Shown in pieces: positions 34,471 through 45,386 of a stretch of 64,000 bases of DNA. Under the pieces are notes generated by a model. The model made no database searches. It was not told the origin of the DNA and worked only from the letters and a program-made list of their open reading frames with translations. Made by a program: the position numbers and the translations under genes. The stretch spans positions 248,001-312,000 of the forward strand of contig JAACJP010000001.1 of NCBI GenBank assembly GCA_013368375.1. Direction: 5' to 3'. This DNA comes from Tricholomella constricta. Lineage: Eukaryota; Basidiomycota; Agaricomycetes; Agaricales; Lyophyllaceae. Position 1 is the stretch's first letter; the number at the start of each line of letters is the position of its first letter.

Positions 34471-36391
34471 TCACCATCTCCATTCTACGTTCCCAATAGA
34501 CCGGCCTCGCACGCCCTTATATGGCTTGTAGACTTCCCCGGTCACCTTTAGCTGTTCCACCTTCAGTGCAGAGAACGTGTGCGACTGAATCTCAAAGCGG
34601 ATCTGCAGCGCGTGAGAGGGGCGAGGCGCAGGTACCCTGTTTCGTGCGCATCAGCAAGGCACATTTAGGTAAAAAGCAAACTACGAAGGAAAGGAATACG
34701 AAATGTGACTTACGAGGTGGTATTGAATGACCCGCGAAGACTCCAGGAACTCGAGGGTGAGACGACAGGGATCTCCCAGCGGAGGATCTAGATCGAAAGA
34801 CAAAATGAATGAATGACTGAGCGTTTCAGGATACGATGATGAGTGAGATGTACCTTCTTGGTTGAGTCGAACGCCCACGACGCACCCAAACCGTCCACGC
34901 CTCGACCATATCGGTCTGCCGCACCTCCGCGAGCAGCGACACATTTGATCCCGCCTGCACCCTCACCCAGGTGCATCTCGGCGACAAGATGCTCGATGTC
35001 CCTCGTTGTGAGACGCGATGTAAGAGTTATATCGAAGGTCCCTGATAATTCCCGAAGCTCAGGCCAATATGAATCTACACTTATGGTCTTTGCACGCACC
35101 GCCGTTGTCTTCGAGCTCCACCGCCGTCTTGAGCATAAAAGGGATGGACACGTTATCCCTTGCCAAGCTCAGCGTAGGTGCTTGCGCTGCCGGGAGATTG
35201 ACGAAGCGAGCAGTTGTGGGATTGGGAGAATAGCGGTACTCCCCCAGCACGAATCGGCCGTCTGGCGGTACGAAGGAAAGCACTTTTGATTCCGACCAGC
35301 GTTTTAACCTGCCAATCTGAATCAGCCGACGAACGGTTCTGTCTCGCTATTGCATTTGCATACCGGACGCAGGGATGGAAAGCGCAATCCGTCAGGACCT
35401 GGGGATTCGTGAACGACAACTGACAATCAGGGGTACCTAACAAGTAGATCAGTCTTTTGAACGATTGAAAACGAAATGCCAATTACCTGATAGCCTGGAG
35501 TTCGTCTCGATCCTCCCCCACACGGTGCTGGAAAGCGTAGTGCCATGTCTGAACCACCAATGTCAGAAGAAGGAAAAAGTACTCGAGTGCGAACAAAAGG
35601 CTGACTTGTTGACAATAGCTTTAAGCTCTTCGACCATATCGAAATAGATCTCATTGCTCGCATAACGCACTCCAGCCTTTCTCCAGGGTATTGGTGACGA
35701 GAACGGACCGCTTCCAAGTCCTGAGCCCGAGTTGATTGTTGTAGTGATGTTTGCACCGGCAACGTTCAAGAGTTTGGTGAGAAGGGTGGGAGGCAGGACG
35801 ATATCGCGGAGAGCATTTGAAGAGGTAGTTAGAGGATGACCTCCGGCATCCAAGGTCTCTTCCAAGAGCTGGATACAGTGCTTGAACAGAGGTAACTCAA
35901 TGTATAACTGGACGGGAACATACCTGGTAAACAACGTCGAAGTTCTCTTTCAAAGTTGCAGCAGACACATTGCCAAAGTACTCATTCAGAATGTCCACGA
36001 GAGTGTGAATGAACGCGAACGCGAAGAGCGGGTCGACTGGTAGAATTCACGATGAGCCGTGCCTCTTGGGGAAAGATCGTACTTGAGACAAACCGTCACC
36101 ACTAACCGGACACAAAATTCTTATATCACTGCATTGGACGTGGCAGCAGGCCGATGCAGAGGCTGTATTGTATGGGGGCACGTATATGACAGGATCAACG
36201 GAGCCCGAGGACTTCGCAAGGGCGTTGTTCAGCGCGTCGATGTGCAAAAGTGGGTAGGAGGGGGATGTCGACCGAAAGCCTGATTGAATTATTGGACGTC
36301 TTTATGCACATCTTAGATTAGCCCGCGCGACTGAATATCCAGCTAGAACGGACCCAGTATTGTCAACAATAATCAACCCGTCGATAGCCAT
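34471..36391 (-). CDS. APM3: AP-3 adaptor complex mu subunit, 463 aa
   Basis: Predicted exons: 36391-36354, 36299-36094, 36036-35924, 35868-35606, 35548-35487, 35436-35364, 35308-35100, 35041-34854, 34787-34714, 34636-34471; phases close to 463 aa. AP-3 sorts cargo from Golgi or endosomes to the vacuole. The N-terminal longin-like half has MAIDGLIIVDNTGRP and YPLLHIDALNNALAKS. The C-terminal mu-homology domain starts near the block RYASNEIYFDMVEELKAIV, where other mu subunits also begin it. It continues with WGRIETNSRLSG, CAFHPCVRLKRW and LSFVPPDGRFVLGEYRY, and ends with the family-typical VRGRSIGNVEWRW. The first intron was placed so that RPIIQSGF follows NTG as expected. The start codon lies only 72 bp from the stop of the upstream aldo-keto reductase. 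Confidence 0.95.
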
Positions 36392-36463
36392 GTAGGAGAG
36401 AGCAAAAGGTGTATTTGTAAATGTATACTATAGGCGATAGTATTATGATGCACTAAGAGCCAT

Positions 36464-37800
36464 CTAAGGTGAAGCCCACGACCAGTCCAGATACCCCGAT
36501 TTCTTGAAGATCTCTTGGGCAGCGTCTTCGGCTTTCTTCCTGTCCTCGTTCTCCCCAGTTTGTAACTCTCTCCACACTCTAACACACTCATGAACCTCCT
36601 GTGGTCTGCTAAAGCCAGCTACCAAGGGTATGACCCCTAGCGCAGTTCTCGTGTTTCGGATAGCGAATCCAAGAGCAAGGTTAGGCAAACCACTCGGCCA
36701 CACATCGAGTGTTTGCCTAGTGGCGGCGCATAAATCAGCAGGTGCAGGATGCCAGGGAGGAGGCGATGGTGTAAGAAGGCCCATGCTAAGCGGCGATGCC
36801 GAGAGTAGTTGGCCGACCTTTGCACGTTGCTGCAATTGCGGCGCGTACTGTGCGAATGTACCATTCTGCAGGGACAGATGAGAATAAGATAATATGACGT
36901 CGACCGCTTGATACGGCGGGGTGTGTAGGATAAGCAGCGCCAAACGGAGGAGTGTTGGAAGCGGATAGCCTACATCCAGCATTCAGTAAAAAGCATGAAC
37001 GTACGATATCGATACTCGCCCGTTATACCGATATGCTTGACAAAACCTTCCTGTTGAAGTTTCCGCAACTCCGCGAAAGCGTCAAGGACCTTCTGATCGC
37101 CCTCACCTCTGATATTGCCTTCGTCTCCCTCAGCCAATCCATATGCGACATTCTCTTCCGCTAATGCAGAGAGATTGTTCCCAGTCGGCCGAGGCGCAAC
37201 GGCCGTACACACGAATTCGACATCATGCAGATAGACCACATCGAGATAATCGGTCTGAAGGCGCTCTAAACTACGCTTGACACTCTCGCGTATCCTGGAT
37301 GGGGAGTAGTCAAACTCAGAAGTGCCAAAACGACCGCACTTGGTCATCTAAAAATCAAGCCGTTCAATGCACATCCGTCAAGCAGCTACCCGTCCAATCA
37401 CTCACTAGCTTATACGACGAGCGCGGGAACTCGTCCTTCAGAGACTGGAGCGCGTTCCCCAGAACGATCTCAGAAGGACCATAATAGACCGACGTATCAA
37501 AGGCTCTGATGCCGTATCTGTAATGTAACGAATGAGGCGTTCGGAGCGGCAAGTCGACAAGCAAGGCGTACCGCAATGCTAACCCAACGGTTCGCACCGG
37601 CAAAGTGCTTTCAAGATAGTCGTCCGGATTATACTGGTTCGCAAATGTCCCGGCACCAAACACTATCGCCGGCAATCGCAGCGGGCCATCGAGGGCTCTC
37701 TGTGATATTTGTCACAAAATTAATCACATTGATACAAACATCGAGGACGACTGACGAGGGGCGCGCCTGGCACAGGAGCGTCGTCGGCGTCGGTGGTCAT
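36464..37800 (-). CDS. ARA2: aldo-keto reductase, D-arabinose 1-dehydrogenase (ARA2) type, 372 aa
   Basis: Predicted exons: 37800-37756, 37699-37572, 37517-37406, 37347-37020, 36969-36464; phases close to 372 aa. The enzyme family oxidises D-arabinose with NAD+ in the erythroascorbate pathway or reduces related sugars and aldehydes. Tetrad positions are visible: Asp in [11 protein letters not shown], Tyr in the same motif (YYGPSE), Lys in MTKCGRFG and His in VVYLHDVEF. The short first exon gives [15 protein letters not shown]. Intron 4 (36970-37019) is read as GC-AG (donor GCGAGT), which gives [18 protein letters not shown] as in orthologues. A GT donor 14 bases downstream would instead insert EYRYR. 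The ARA2 subgroup call is from overall pattern and less sure than the superfamily. Confidence 0.87.
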
Positions 37801-38013
37801 CGATGAACTCTAGGGAGATCCCTCCCGATAAGAAATAAGGGATTTATCAGAATTATTCACGACCGAGGCGGACCGTCGTTGGCCGTGACAAACACATCAG
37901 TACGTGACCTCGGACCGCAGTGGTAGTTTGCGAATCGCAAAATGTTCTAGTATTTCACGAGTGGGTACAGACAAAATAAGTGAGAACGATCTTTCGAACT
38001 CGAGTCCCAGCCT

Positions 38014-38504
38014 CTATAGCTTGTCTCGTGTCCAGCTGTAAGAGGAAAACGGCAAGCCGTCGGCATCAGCACCGGTCCTCCTGCAAAACTCGGAGGCCTA
38101 CGAACCTTTTGTCGAATTTCTGGTTAACGGACATGAGCTTTGTGTTATCGCCGGGCTGGACAGAGTTCCAGGGTGTGGGGTTGCTCTTTGTCCAGACGAC
38201 TAGTAGTAGTAAGGACCGCATGAGGTTCGAGGCACATTAGAATACGCATAGTTTACTCACCATTTGGGCCCATAGCCAGACGATACGTGTACCAGCTGGC
38301 ACCGGCGAGGACACCGCCAATGATGGCATAACTACGGACAAGTCAGCACCAGATTTTGCAAAAGTGCGTTATTTCCTGCTCACATTGGCACAGCCTGAAG
38401 ACCCGTATTCAGCAATAGAACACGAACAGCTCATGAAACATACGGACCTCAACGGCAAACCAGTTCTTCATGAGAAGGTTGCGGAAAGAACGCGGGGGCG
38501 ACAT
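38014..38504 (-). CDS. MLRQ/NDUFA4-like respiratory-chain small subunit, 84 aa
   Basis: Predicted exons: 38504-38448, 38394-38384, 38331-38261, 38199-38106, 38035-38014; phases close to 84 aa. Exon 2 is a microexon of 11 nt and the last exon has 22 nt. The protein begins MSPPRSFRNLLMKNWFAVEA. One transmembrane helix follows (IYAIIGGVLAGASWYTYRLA), then WTKSNPTPWNSVQPGDNTK, and it ends SWTRDKL. This is the pattern of the fungal NADH-ubiquinone reductase complex 1 MLRQ subunit (B12D/NDUFA4 family), an inner mitochondrial membrane protein linked to complex I or IV. The final intron (38036-38105) was placed to recover the family's terminal W-x-R-D-K-L. Reading through would end in an unrelated tail. 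It is too small and too split to appear as one open frame. Confidence 0.88.
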
Positions 38505-39113
38505 GATTGTTGAATGGGTGGAGTACAGAGTATCATCCCATGTTGTCCAGACGTCTTTTGCATCGGAGCTGCTTACTTCCCACGCTCCACGGACAGTTCC
38601 GGATCCGGAGCACCTCGTCTGCCACAGCGTATCATGTTCAACATTTGCTCCAGTAGACAACAGAGGTGTATATGACAAAACAGTGTACGTTCAAGTCATG
38701 TACAAATACAGATAATACTGGCGGAAGCATCAAGCTGCCCAGATAAAGATAGGTGGTAAGAACTGTACACAAAAACCTTTGAATGCGGAACGGAACAGAA
38801 ATTTGGGGGGATGCGAAAGGGATGGCGGGACGAGAAGGGAGGAGAGAAGGGGCAAAGAAGCCTGTGCGGAGCAGGGGAGGGCATAGAGGGGCATAGGACG
38901 CGTAGACGTAGAGCATGATGTGTTTGAAAAAATCAGTCGTGAATGGCAACAAAGCTAATGATGTGAGCGAACAATGTCCAAGAAGAAACAGGAATAATGC
39001 AATACACAGCGAAGGAAGCGAGAAAAACAGTATGTGTGAATGCAGGGAGATCTGAGAGTTCAAAGTTCATTTCGGCATTTTTGTAGGTTGACGCAAGGGA
39101 AAGAAACGAACCG
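38505..39113. other. intergenic region between two minus-strand genes
   Basis: This is the 5' flank of the MLRQ-like gene and the 3' flank of the coiled-coil gene. A purine-rich run (about 38800-38890) is the likely 3' UTR of the latter. No other feature is seen. Confidence 0.55.
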
Positions 39114-42100
39114 TCAAAGAGCGACCGCCGCATCATCGCACTTGTTGCACCAAACCGAAACAGAAGTTCTCATGTTCATCGCGCCTTCGCGCTCAAGGCG
39201 ACTCTGCAGTTTCTCCAGCTGCTTCTCCCTGGACACAAAGCTTCTCTTCATGGGGACAGTCCGCGCATGCAGAGGCTGCGCGGGCTCGCTTGGAGCGAGA
39301 ATGAAATTGGTGAGTGACTGGAATGAAATCCGGGCTGAAAGCGGCGACGACATGATCGACGAGAACGGTGAGGAGGGTAACGATGCTCCAGCCGAGGGTG
39401 CAATGGACGGACGCGATGAAGAAGAAGGAAGATTGCGGCCTTGAACAGAAGAAGGGTATGCTTGTGTGGGGGTAGTGATAGTAGATGCGGATATATTGTT
39501 GTGAATGCCAAAGTGGTCCGATAAATCGACGCTCTTCATTTCCGAATGCGCGGTGGGCGCTGCGTGTATGTCAGGGGATGATCTACGAAGAGAACGCGTG
39601 TTCATGACGGGGTCCACTAAAGAGCATAGACGGGATCAGTAATACGTACGCATGGTAGGAATTTGAGTGGCAAATGTCGAACCATGTACAGCGCCGGACG
39701 AAATATTTTGACTCTTCATGTTGTTATTTGCCAGCATGAGCGGCTTCCGCTGGGGGTGGCGAATGAATGTCGCGGCAGGCGCTACAGGCTTGGACTTTAT
39801 AGCGGCGGGGGCACTTCGCATGGGCGAGGGCGAAGAAATGGGTTGGGGGATGAACGAGGGCATCGCGCCTCCGCGTTTGTTGGGAGGCGTGACAAAGGAA
39901 TTGGATGAATAATTCGGCGCGGAAAACACACGGGATACCGCGGGTCTAGGAGGCGTGGAGGTCGCCATGTCTGTGAACAAGAAAGGCTTAATGGGAAGGG
40001 CACGTGGAATCGAAGACGGCGAAGATGCTCGAGGAGAAGTGGGGCGAGGAAGGGACGAAGGGGGCGTAATCATGACAGGCAGTGCAGAGGCAACATGTTT
40101 CTTCACCTCTGTAGGAAGCCCAGAATCAAGAGGTCTGCCAAACGGAGGCGCAGAGAACACTGCCTCTTCCTTGACCTCTGTTGCAGGCTGAGAAACAAGC
40201 GGCCGGCCGAAGTTGAAAGGAGCAGAATCCTCCTCCTCATAGTCAGCATCGAAGAAGCCGATGGTCGGAACAGACGGCTTCACAGGCGACGGCGAGCGCT
40301 GCGAGTCAAAGCTCTCGCCTTCCTCGGCCTCCGGTGGCGTGAAGGTGATCTTGATACCACCAGCCTCACCAAACATATCCTCACCATCATCGACCTGTGT
40401 CGTCTGGTCTTCTTCCTCTTCCTCAGGTACAACGTCAAGACTATGAGGCGACTCAACCTCTACACCCGCGCCGAGGGGGAAAAAGAACGGCGCATCCTCG
40501 TCATCAACGCCATACTTGAACCCACTAGCGAAGAGGCCCTTGCTTCTTTCGTACGAATAGGCAGAAGGCGAAACCGGGGAGGAGTCGCTATTAAACGCAT
40601 CGTCGTCCTGGAGGCACTCAAAGAAGCGATCGACCTCCAGTTCCGATGTCTCTGTCTCCTTTGGAGGGTGAGCACCGATCGGAAAGGTCCATTTCTTGGA
40701 AAGAGAAGCTCTGGACGCATGCGTCGGACGGGGAGCATGTACTGAAGGAGGCGATGTCGAACGAGGAGTGCCGGCTTTGGGAGTGACAGAAGCAGGCACA
40801 TCGGCTTGTAAGTGTGCGACCGATCTCGGGAAGTCATCCTCGGAACCAAAAGATGACGACGAGCGGAAGCTGACGTCCGACTCATCCTCATCCTCATAAC
40901 CGGCAAGGCCATTGTCCTCTTCCGAGAAGACATTCTCATCATCCTCCTCGACAGCCTTGAGTGAGAAGTTGAACTTGGGGTTGCTGTCGTCAACAGAATC
41001 CTCGACATCAGTGATAGAGCTTTCGGAATCAACGGAGGGAATTCCATGGCCGCGCTTCACAGCAAAACCAAATGGACGAGGGCGTGACTCTGGGGTCCGA
41101 GGAGTCGCGGTAATCAGCATCTCCTGGTTGGCAGCGGCAGACGCCCCTCGCTTGGCTCTTCTCTCTTCAGACAACTCTTGCTTGACCCGCTCGAGTTCTT
41201 CCTCAAGGGAGGCAACGCGCTTCTTCGCCTCTCCATTCTCCGTCTCCAGTGACCTCTTCACCTCTTGCAGCATTGAGACGTCCTTCTCAACGTCCGCAAG
41301 CTTCTTCACAAGTGCACTTTTTTCAACCTCCAACAAACCTGCCATGGAGCGAGCGACCCAAGCATCCCGCCTCTCGACCTCCACCCGCCCAGCCACCACG
41401 CCCAGCTGCTTCTCCATATCGCCGACGCGGGTCCTCCAACCATCAACGTCACGCTTCAGTTCGTCCCTCTCCGCCTTTAAATCCGCGACAAGCCTAAGCA
41501 TCTCATCGCTCGGCTCACCAGAGCCATACTCGCTTGAGGAGGAGAAATCCGAGGCTACAGATACCGGCCTCGAGCTCCCATTCGCGGAAAAACCATTCGA
41601 CGACCTCCTCCGCCCGGACAGAGCACGCTCCAGGTCCGTGATGCGTGCCAGGAGTGCATTGTGCGACTTGAACAGGAAGTGTTGCTCACTCGCGCTGAGA
41701 GGCCTCGACTGCGTTGGGTGGTTAGGAAAAAGTTCCTCGTCGCCGCTCGTGCTGCTCGCACTGGCCGTGCTGTTGCGGCGACGCGTGGCGTCCGAAATCG
41801 ACATGGAATAGCGGCGGTCAAAAGTGGGGGTCATTTCGGGGGTTGGAAGACCTGCAAGGTTGGTGACGACACCATTGTTGGAAGACTTGTAGGAAATGCT
41901 GCTGCGGCGATTGCCTTTGCTGTCATCGGAGGAAGCAGAGGCGGGTGACGGACTCTCCGTGGTGAAGTTGAGATTCAACGAGAGGCGGCGGGATGCAGGC
42001 GTCGGGCTGGCGGACTGACGTATTGTCGTAACGTTCGTAGATTCATCGTTCATAACTGCGGGTACAAGGGCGAGAGTTTTGAGACCAAGGCGTGGGCTGG

Positions 42101-43044
42101 GTGTAAGTGAGGGTGTGGGAAGTCCTGTCACCGTGCTGACAAGGTTTTCGGGTGTCAGCGATAATGGACGCAGGTTCAAGTTTGCAGGACGGGGGCGAAT
42201 GGGCGTAGCTTTCGTAATGGCGACTGAAGGCATGATCAGGTTGGCAAGCGCTGCAGACTCCAAGGCCAATTCTGCTTGATGGGGTTTTGAGGCATCATCA
42301 TCCTCTTCCTCCTCCTCTTCGACCAAAGTGTGCAGTTGGTCCTTGGAGGACGAAGAACACCCGAGAAGCTTGAACGAATCTCGCTTATTTGCCATCAACG
42401 AATTGATGCTTGGACCATAGTTTGGGACAGGCTGAGCTGGTTTCGTTGCTACATCACGCATGATTGAGTACAAAATCGCAAGACCGGGACTTAATGAAAG
42501 CACACACCAAATTCAAACATCATCTTTTCCATAATGGGTGTTGAAAGTTCAGGGATCTCGACCTTTGAGAATGCCACGTCTGGTTTTCCCTCGAGAGCCC
42601 AAAGGGCGCGGCGGCGAATAGAATCCTTTTCGCCCAGGTTAATGTTGTCGTCGGACGTGGACGGGGGGAGGTCAGGGATGGACATTCCCATGAGCTCTGC
42701 GGATTCGATCCGGGTGGAAACTGACGAACGGCGCCTGTGGTGGGAATTGCGCTTGGAAGGTGGACCTGGGTTTAACGAGGTGGACATGTCGACTGAATTC
42801 ATGGACTTTGAAGTAGAAAAAGAAAGGGAAGAAATTGAAGAAGAAACGGAGGCGTTGCGAGAATGAGAGCGGGTATGCGAATGCCTCTGGGCGACATTGG
42901 AAGGAAGGCCTTTACCGAGTTTGAAAGACTCGAACTGCGGTGATCAGTATGAGACGCGATATCTACAGAAAAATCAAACGAGCATACCCTTTGCTTCGCA
43001 ACGACTTCATCTCTGGTATTGTCGATGGCAGCTCCGTGTTCCAT
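39114..43044 (-). CDS. large Ser/Pro-rich coiled-coil protein (1261 aa), function unknown
   Basis: Predicted exons: 43044-42988, 42934-42508, 42448-39650, 39616-39114; phases close to 1261 aa. The N-terminus (MEHGAAIDNTRDEVVAKQRF) leads into a Ser/His/Arg-rich region (HTRSHSRNASVSSS). An ordered block follows (SIRRRALWALEGKPDVAFSKVEIPELSTP), then long Ser/Thr/Pro-rich disorder. A coiled coil of about 150 residues covers roughly 40870-41740 in DNA terms, with ARITDLERALSGRR then LKAERDELKRDVDGWR and LEEELERVKQELSEE. Acidic, low-complexity sequence then runs to a C-terminus with a short helix (FVSREKQLEKLQSRLEREG) and a CNKC pair. I recall similar uncharacterised Agaricomycete proteins. A cytoskeletal or septin/polarity scaffold role is possible but only inferred from architecture. 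The last intron is 33 nt, unusually short. Confidence 0.8.
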
Positions 43045-43376
43045 GATGTGACTTTTAGTATTTTAAATGGGATAAGAAACGAAAGGTGGGTCCTGGTGGG
43101 AGTGAGAAAAGAAAGGAAGTGCCAAAGAGTGGCGGGGGAAGGTGGTCACAGAGCGACAGTGGGGAGCAGAGCTGGCCGCTGGGGGCGAGGGGGTCGCTGG
43201 ACGGCGAGCAGATGATGGCAGGAACACAGAAACCAACAGCACGTGCTGCTCCTCCAACTCCATGCGGCCCTGATGCCGCCACCATCATCAGAGACTTCGA
43301 ATCTCCGTGAACCCACCACATCCCCGTTTCCTACTTATCATCCCAGCACCATGCTCTCCAAAATATCGTCTTCAGC
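43045..43376. promoter_or_regulatory. divergent promoter region
   Basis: 332 bp separate the start codons of the coiled-coil gene (minus) and the first isochorismatase-like gene (plus). Both promoters must lie here or in overlapping 5' UTRs. The middle (43080-43210) is G-rich on the plus strand. No TATA box with a clear position is seen. Confidence 0.55.
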
Positions 43377-44226
43377 ATGCCAGTCCCCTTCCCAGACTCT
43401 ACCATCTTCTTCTGTTGTGACCTTCAGACGGGTTTCCGTGAGCTCTCTCCCAACTACACCGACTGTTTACGCCTTTTCCTGAACATTCATTGACGCAGGC
43501 CCCTCCATCTACGGCTATGATCAGGTAGTAAGCACAGCCAACAAAATGGTCAAGCTTGCAAAGGTGCTGTGACGCGTTGACACGTTGGCCCTTGCTGACC
43601 TTCATGCCTTACACCACGGCAGATCCTGGGCATTGAAGTTGTCTCCACGACACAATACGCCAAGGGTTTGTCATTTCCTGCGTGCCTTGCCTTTTAATAT
43701 TCACCCACAACTTCTGCTAGTCTTCGGCGGCGTAGATCCTGGTGTTGACCTCGACTCTCTTGGACCCCTCAAACTCCCGACTATCGACAAGAGCTTGTTC
43801 TCCATGGTCACGGATGAGGTCAAAGCCATCCTCGAAGCGCGTCCGCACATTAAGCACGTTGTGATTTTCGGCATCGAAGTACGCGTCTCATGACTCTACA
43901 AAATTATCGCGTCAACCGTCTGACATCCGAAATAGGGCCAAATCTGCGTCCTCCAGACTACCCTATCCCTACTAGCCCTCCCCGCAAAATACACCCCCTA
44001 CATTGTCGCAGATGGTGTCTCCTCTTCAGCCACCTTTGAGCTGCCCATCCTGTTCGATCGCCTCCGTCAGGAAGGAGCTATCGTCGTCACCAGCGAGAGT
44101 CTGGGCTTCCAGCTTGTCGGCACCTCTTCGAACCCCAAGTTCAAGGCCTTTAGCCAGTTCGTCAAGGAGACAAAGGCTGCGACGACCAAGGCCGGGGAAG
44201 TCCTGCTTCTCGGAAAATCCCCTTGA
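43377..44226 (+). CDS. isochorismatase-like cysteine hydrolase, tandem copy 1 (205 aa)
   Basis: Predicted exons: 43377-43437, 43499-43563, 43623-43665, 43721-43878, 43936-44226; phases close to 205 aa. The family (ISOC1/ISOC2, YcaC-like) uses an Asp-Lys-Cys triad to hydrolyse amide or related bonds; in the eukaryotic ISOC-type branch the substrate is often unknown. The triad is visible: D15 in FFCCDLQ, K80 in TIDKSLFSM and C113 in GQICVLQTTLSLL. The usual His just before the cysteine (S/A-H-I-C) is Gln here. Other family blocks include GIEVVSTTQYAK, KHVVIFGIE and EGAIVVTSESLGFQLVG. The ATG at 43377 was chosen because it opens the frame giving FFCCDLQ. A second paralogue follows 240 bp downstream with the same exon lengths. 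Confidence 0.9.
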
Positions 44227-44466
44227 TGGGGCTATGCGTTCACAGGTGTGTCGACGCGTGTACCTAGATTTCTCAGAGCGTCCTGTAGAGTACGAGTCAT
44301 CGCTATTACCTCCAATGAAAATATATTGATTGGGTCCCCATAATTGAATACGTCGACAAGAATCTCCGTACAGGTGACCCACACGGGCGCCCGAGCGGAG
44401 CCCACACAATTCAAAGGCTCGGACCTTAACGAGCTCGAATTCATCTCTTCTTGTCTTCACACCACC

Positions 44467-45386
44467 ATGCCAATCCCGACGCCCGCCAACACACTCTTCT
44501 TCCTGTGTGACCTCCAATCTGTCTTCCGTAAGATTCTCGCCTCGAGTTCTGGACACGCTAACTAATCAAATGATGTGTTGGTAGGATCCTCAATATCAGG
44601 GTTCGACCATCTCATCTTTTCCACCAATAAACTCCTTAAGCTCGCAAATGTACAGTAATCCAACCCCTCACTTGCGCCTGCCAGTTCACCAACATATCCG
44701 CACCCGTGTGCATAGATCATCGGATGCGAGGTCGTTAGCTGCACCCAGGCCTCCAGGGGTAAATTACCCCTCCCCCCTCCCCTCCATCACATGGCGCTGA
44801 ACACCTCATGCCTTCACAGCGTTAGGCCCGCTCGACCCCGCAATCGATCTCAAATCCCTAGGGCCTCTTCATGTCGGCACCTTTGACAAGACCAGCTTCT
44901 CCATGATCACGCCCGAAATCCAGGCCCTACTCCTAGCCCGGCCGAACGTGAAGAATATCGTACTCTTCGGCATCGAGGTACGCGTTTACAGCATAATCGC
45001 CCCTGACTCCAATCTCAATCTCAATTTCCCCATAGGCTCACATCTGCGTCCTCCAAACGGCGCTCGCTCTCCTCCAGCCCACTTTCCGCTCAGAGCCCTA
45101 CACGCCCTACGTCATTGCCGACTGCCTCGCCTCGCACAACGCATGGGAGGTCCCCATCGTGCTGCAGCGGCTGCAGCAGGAGGGCGCCTTCGTCTCGACG
45201 ACCGAAAGCATCGGGTTCCAGCTTATCGGGGACTCCAAGCACCCGAACTTCAGGGTGTTCAGCCAGATGATCAAGGAGTCGAAGGAGGGTACGGAGCGCG
45301 CGGGCGAGGCGCTTCTTGGCGGCGGTTGCAAGAAGACACAACAAGAGCCAACGCTGTCAGCAGTCTTCAAAACTTCGGCGCTATAA
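44467..45386 (+). CDS. isochorismatase-like cysteine hydrolase, tandem copy 2 (225 aa)
   Basis: Predicted exons: 44467-44527, 44585-44649, 44716-44758, 44820-44977, 45036-45386; phases close to 225 aa. Exons 1-4 are 61, 65, 43 and 158 nt, exactly as in copy 1; only the last exon is longer, adding a Cys/Lys/Gln-containing C-terminal tail. The triad is D15 (FFLCDLQ), K80 (TFDKTSFSM) and C113, with the canonical neighbour His (AHICVLQTALALL). Blocks shared with copy 1 include GCEVVSCTQASR, EGAFVSTTESIGFQLIGD and FRVFSQMIKESKE. This copy keeps the more typical active-site loop and may hold the ancestral activity; that is inference. No targeting signal is seen. Confidence 0.91.

Noticed and set aside
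40095..41811. Long plus-strand open frames opposite the coiled-coil gene
   Set aside because: They are complements of a biased Ser/Glu-rich coding region; the minus-strand frame explains the sequence fully.
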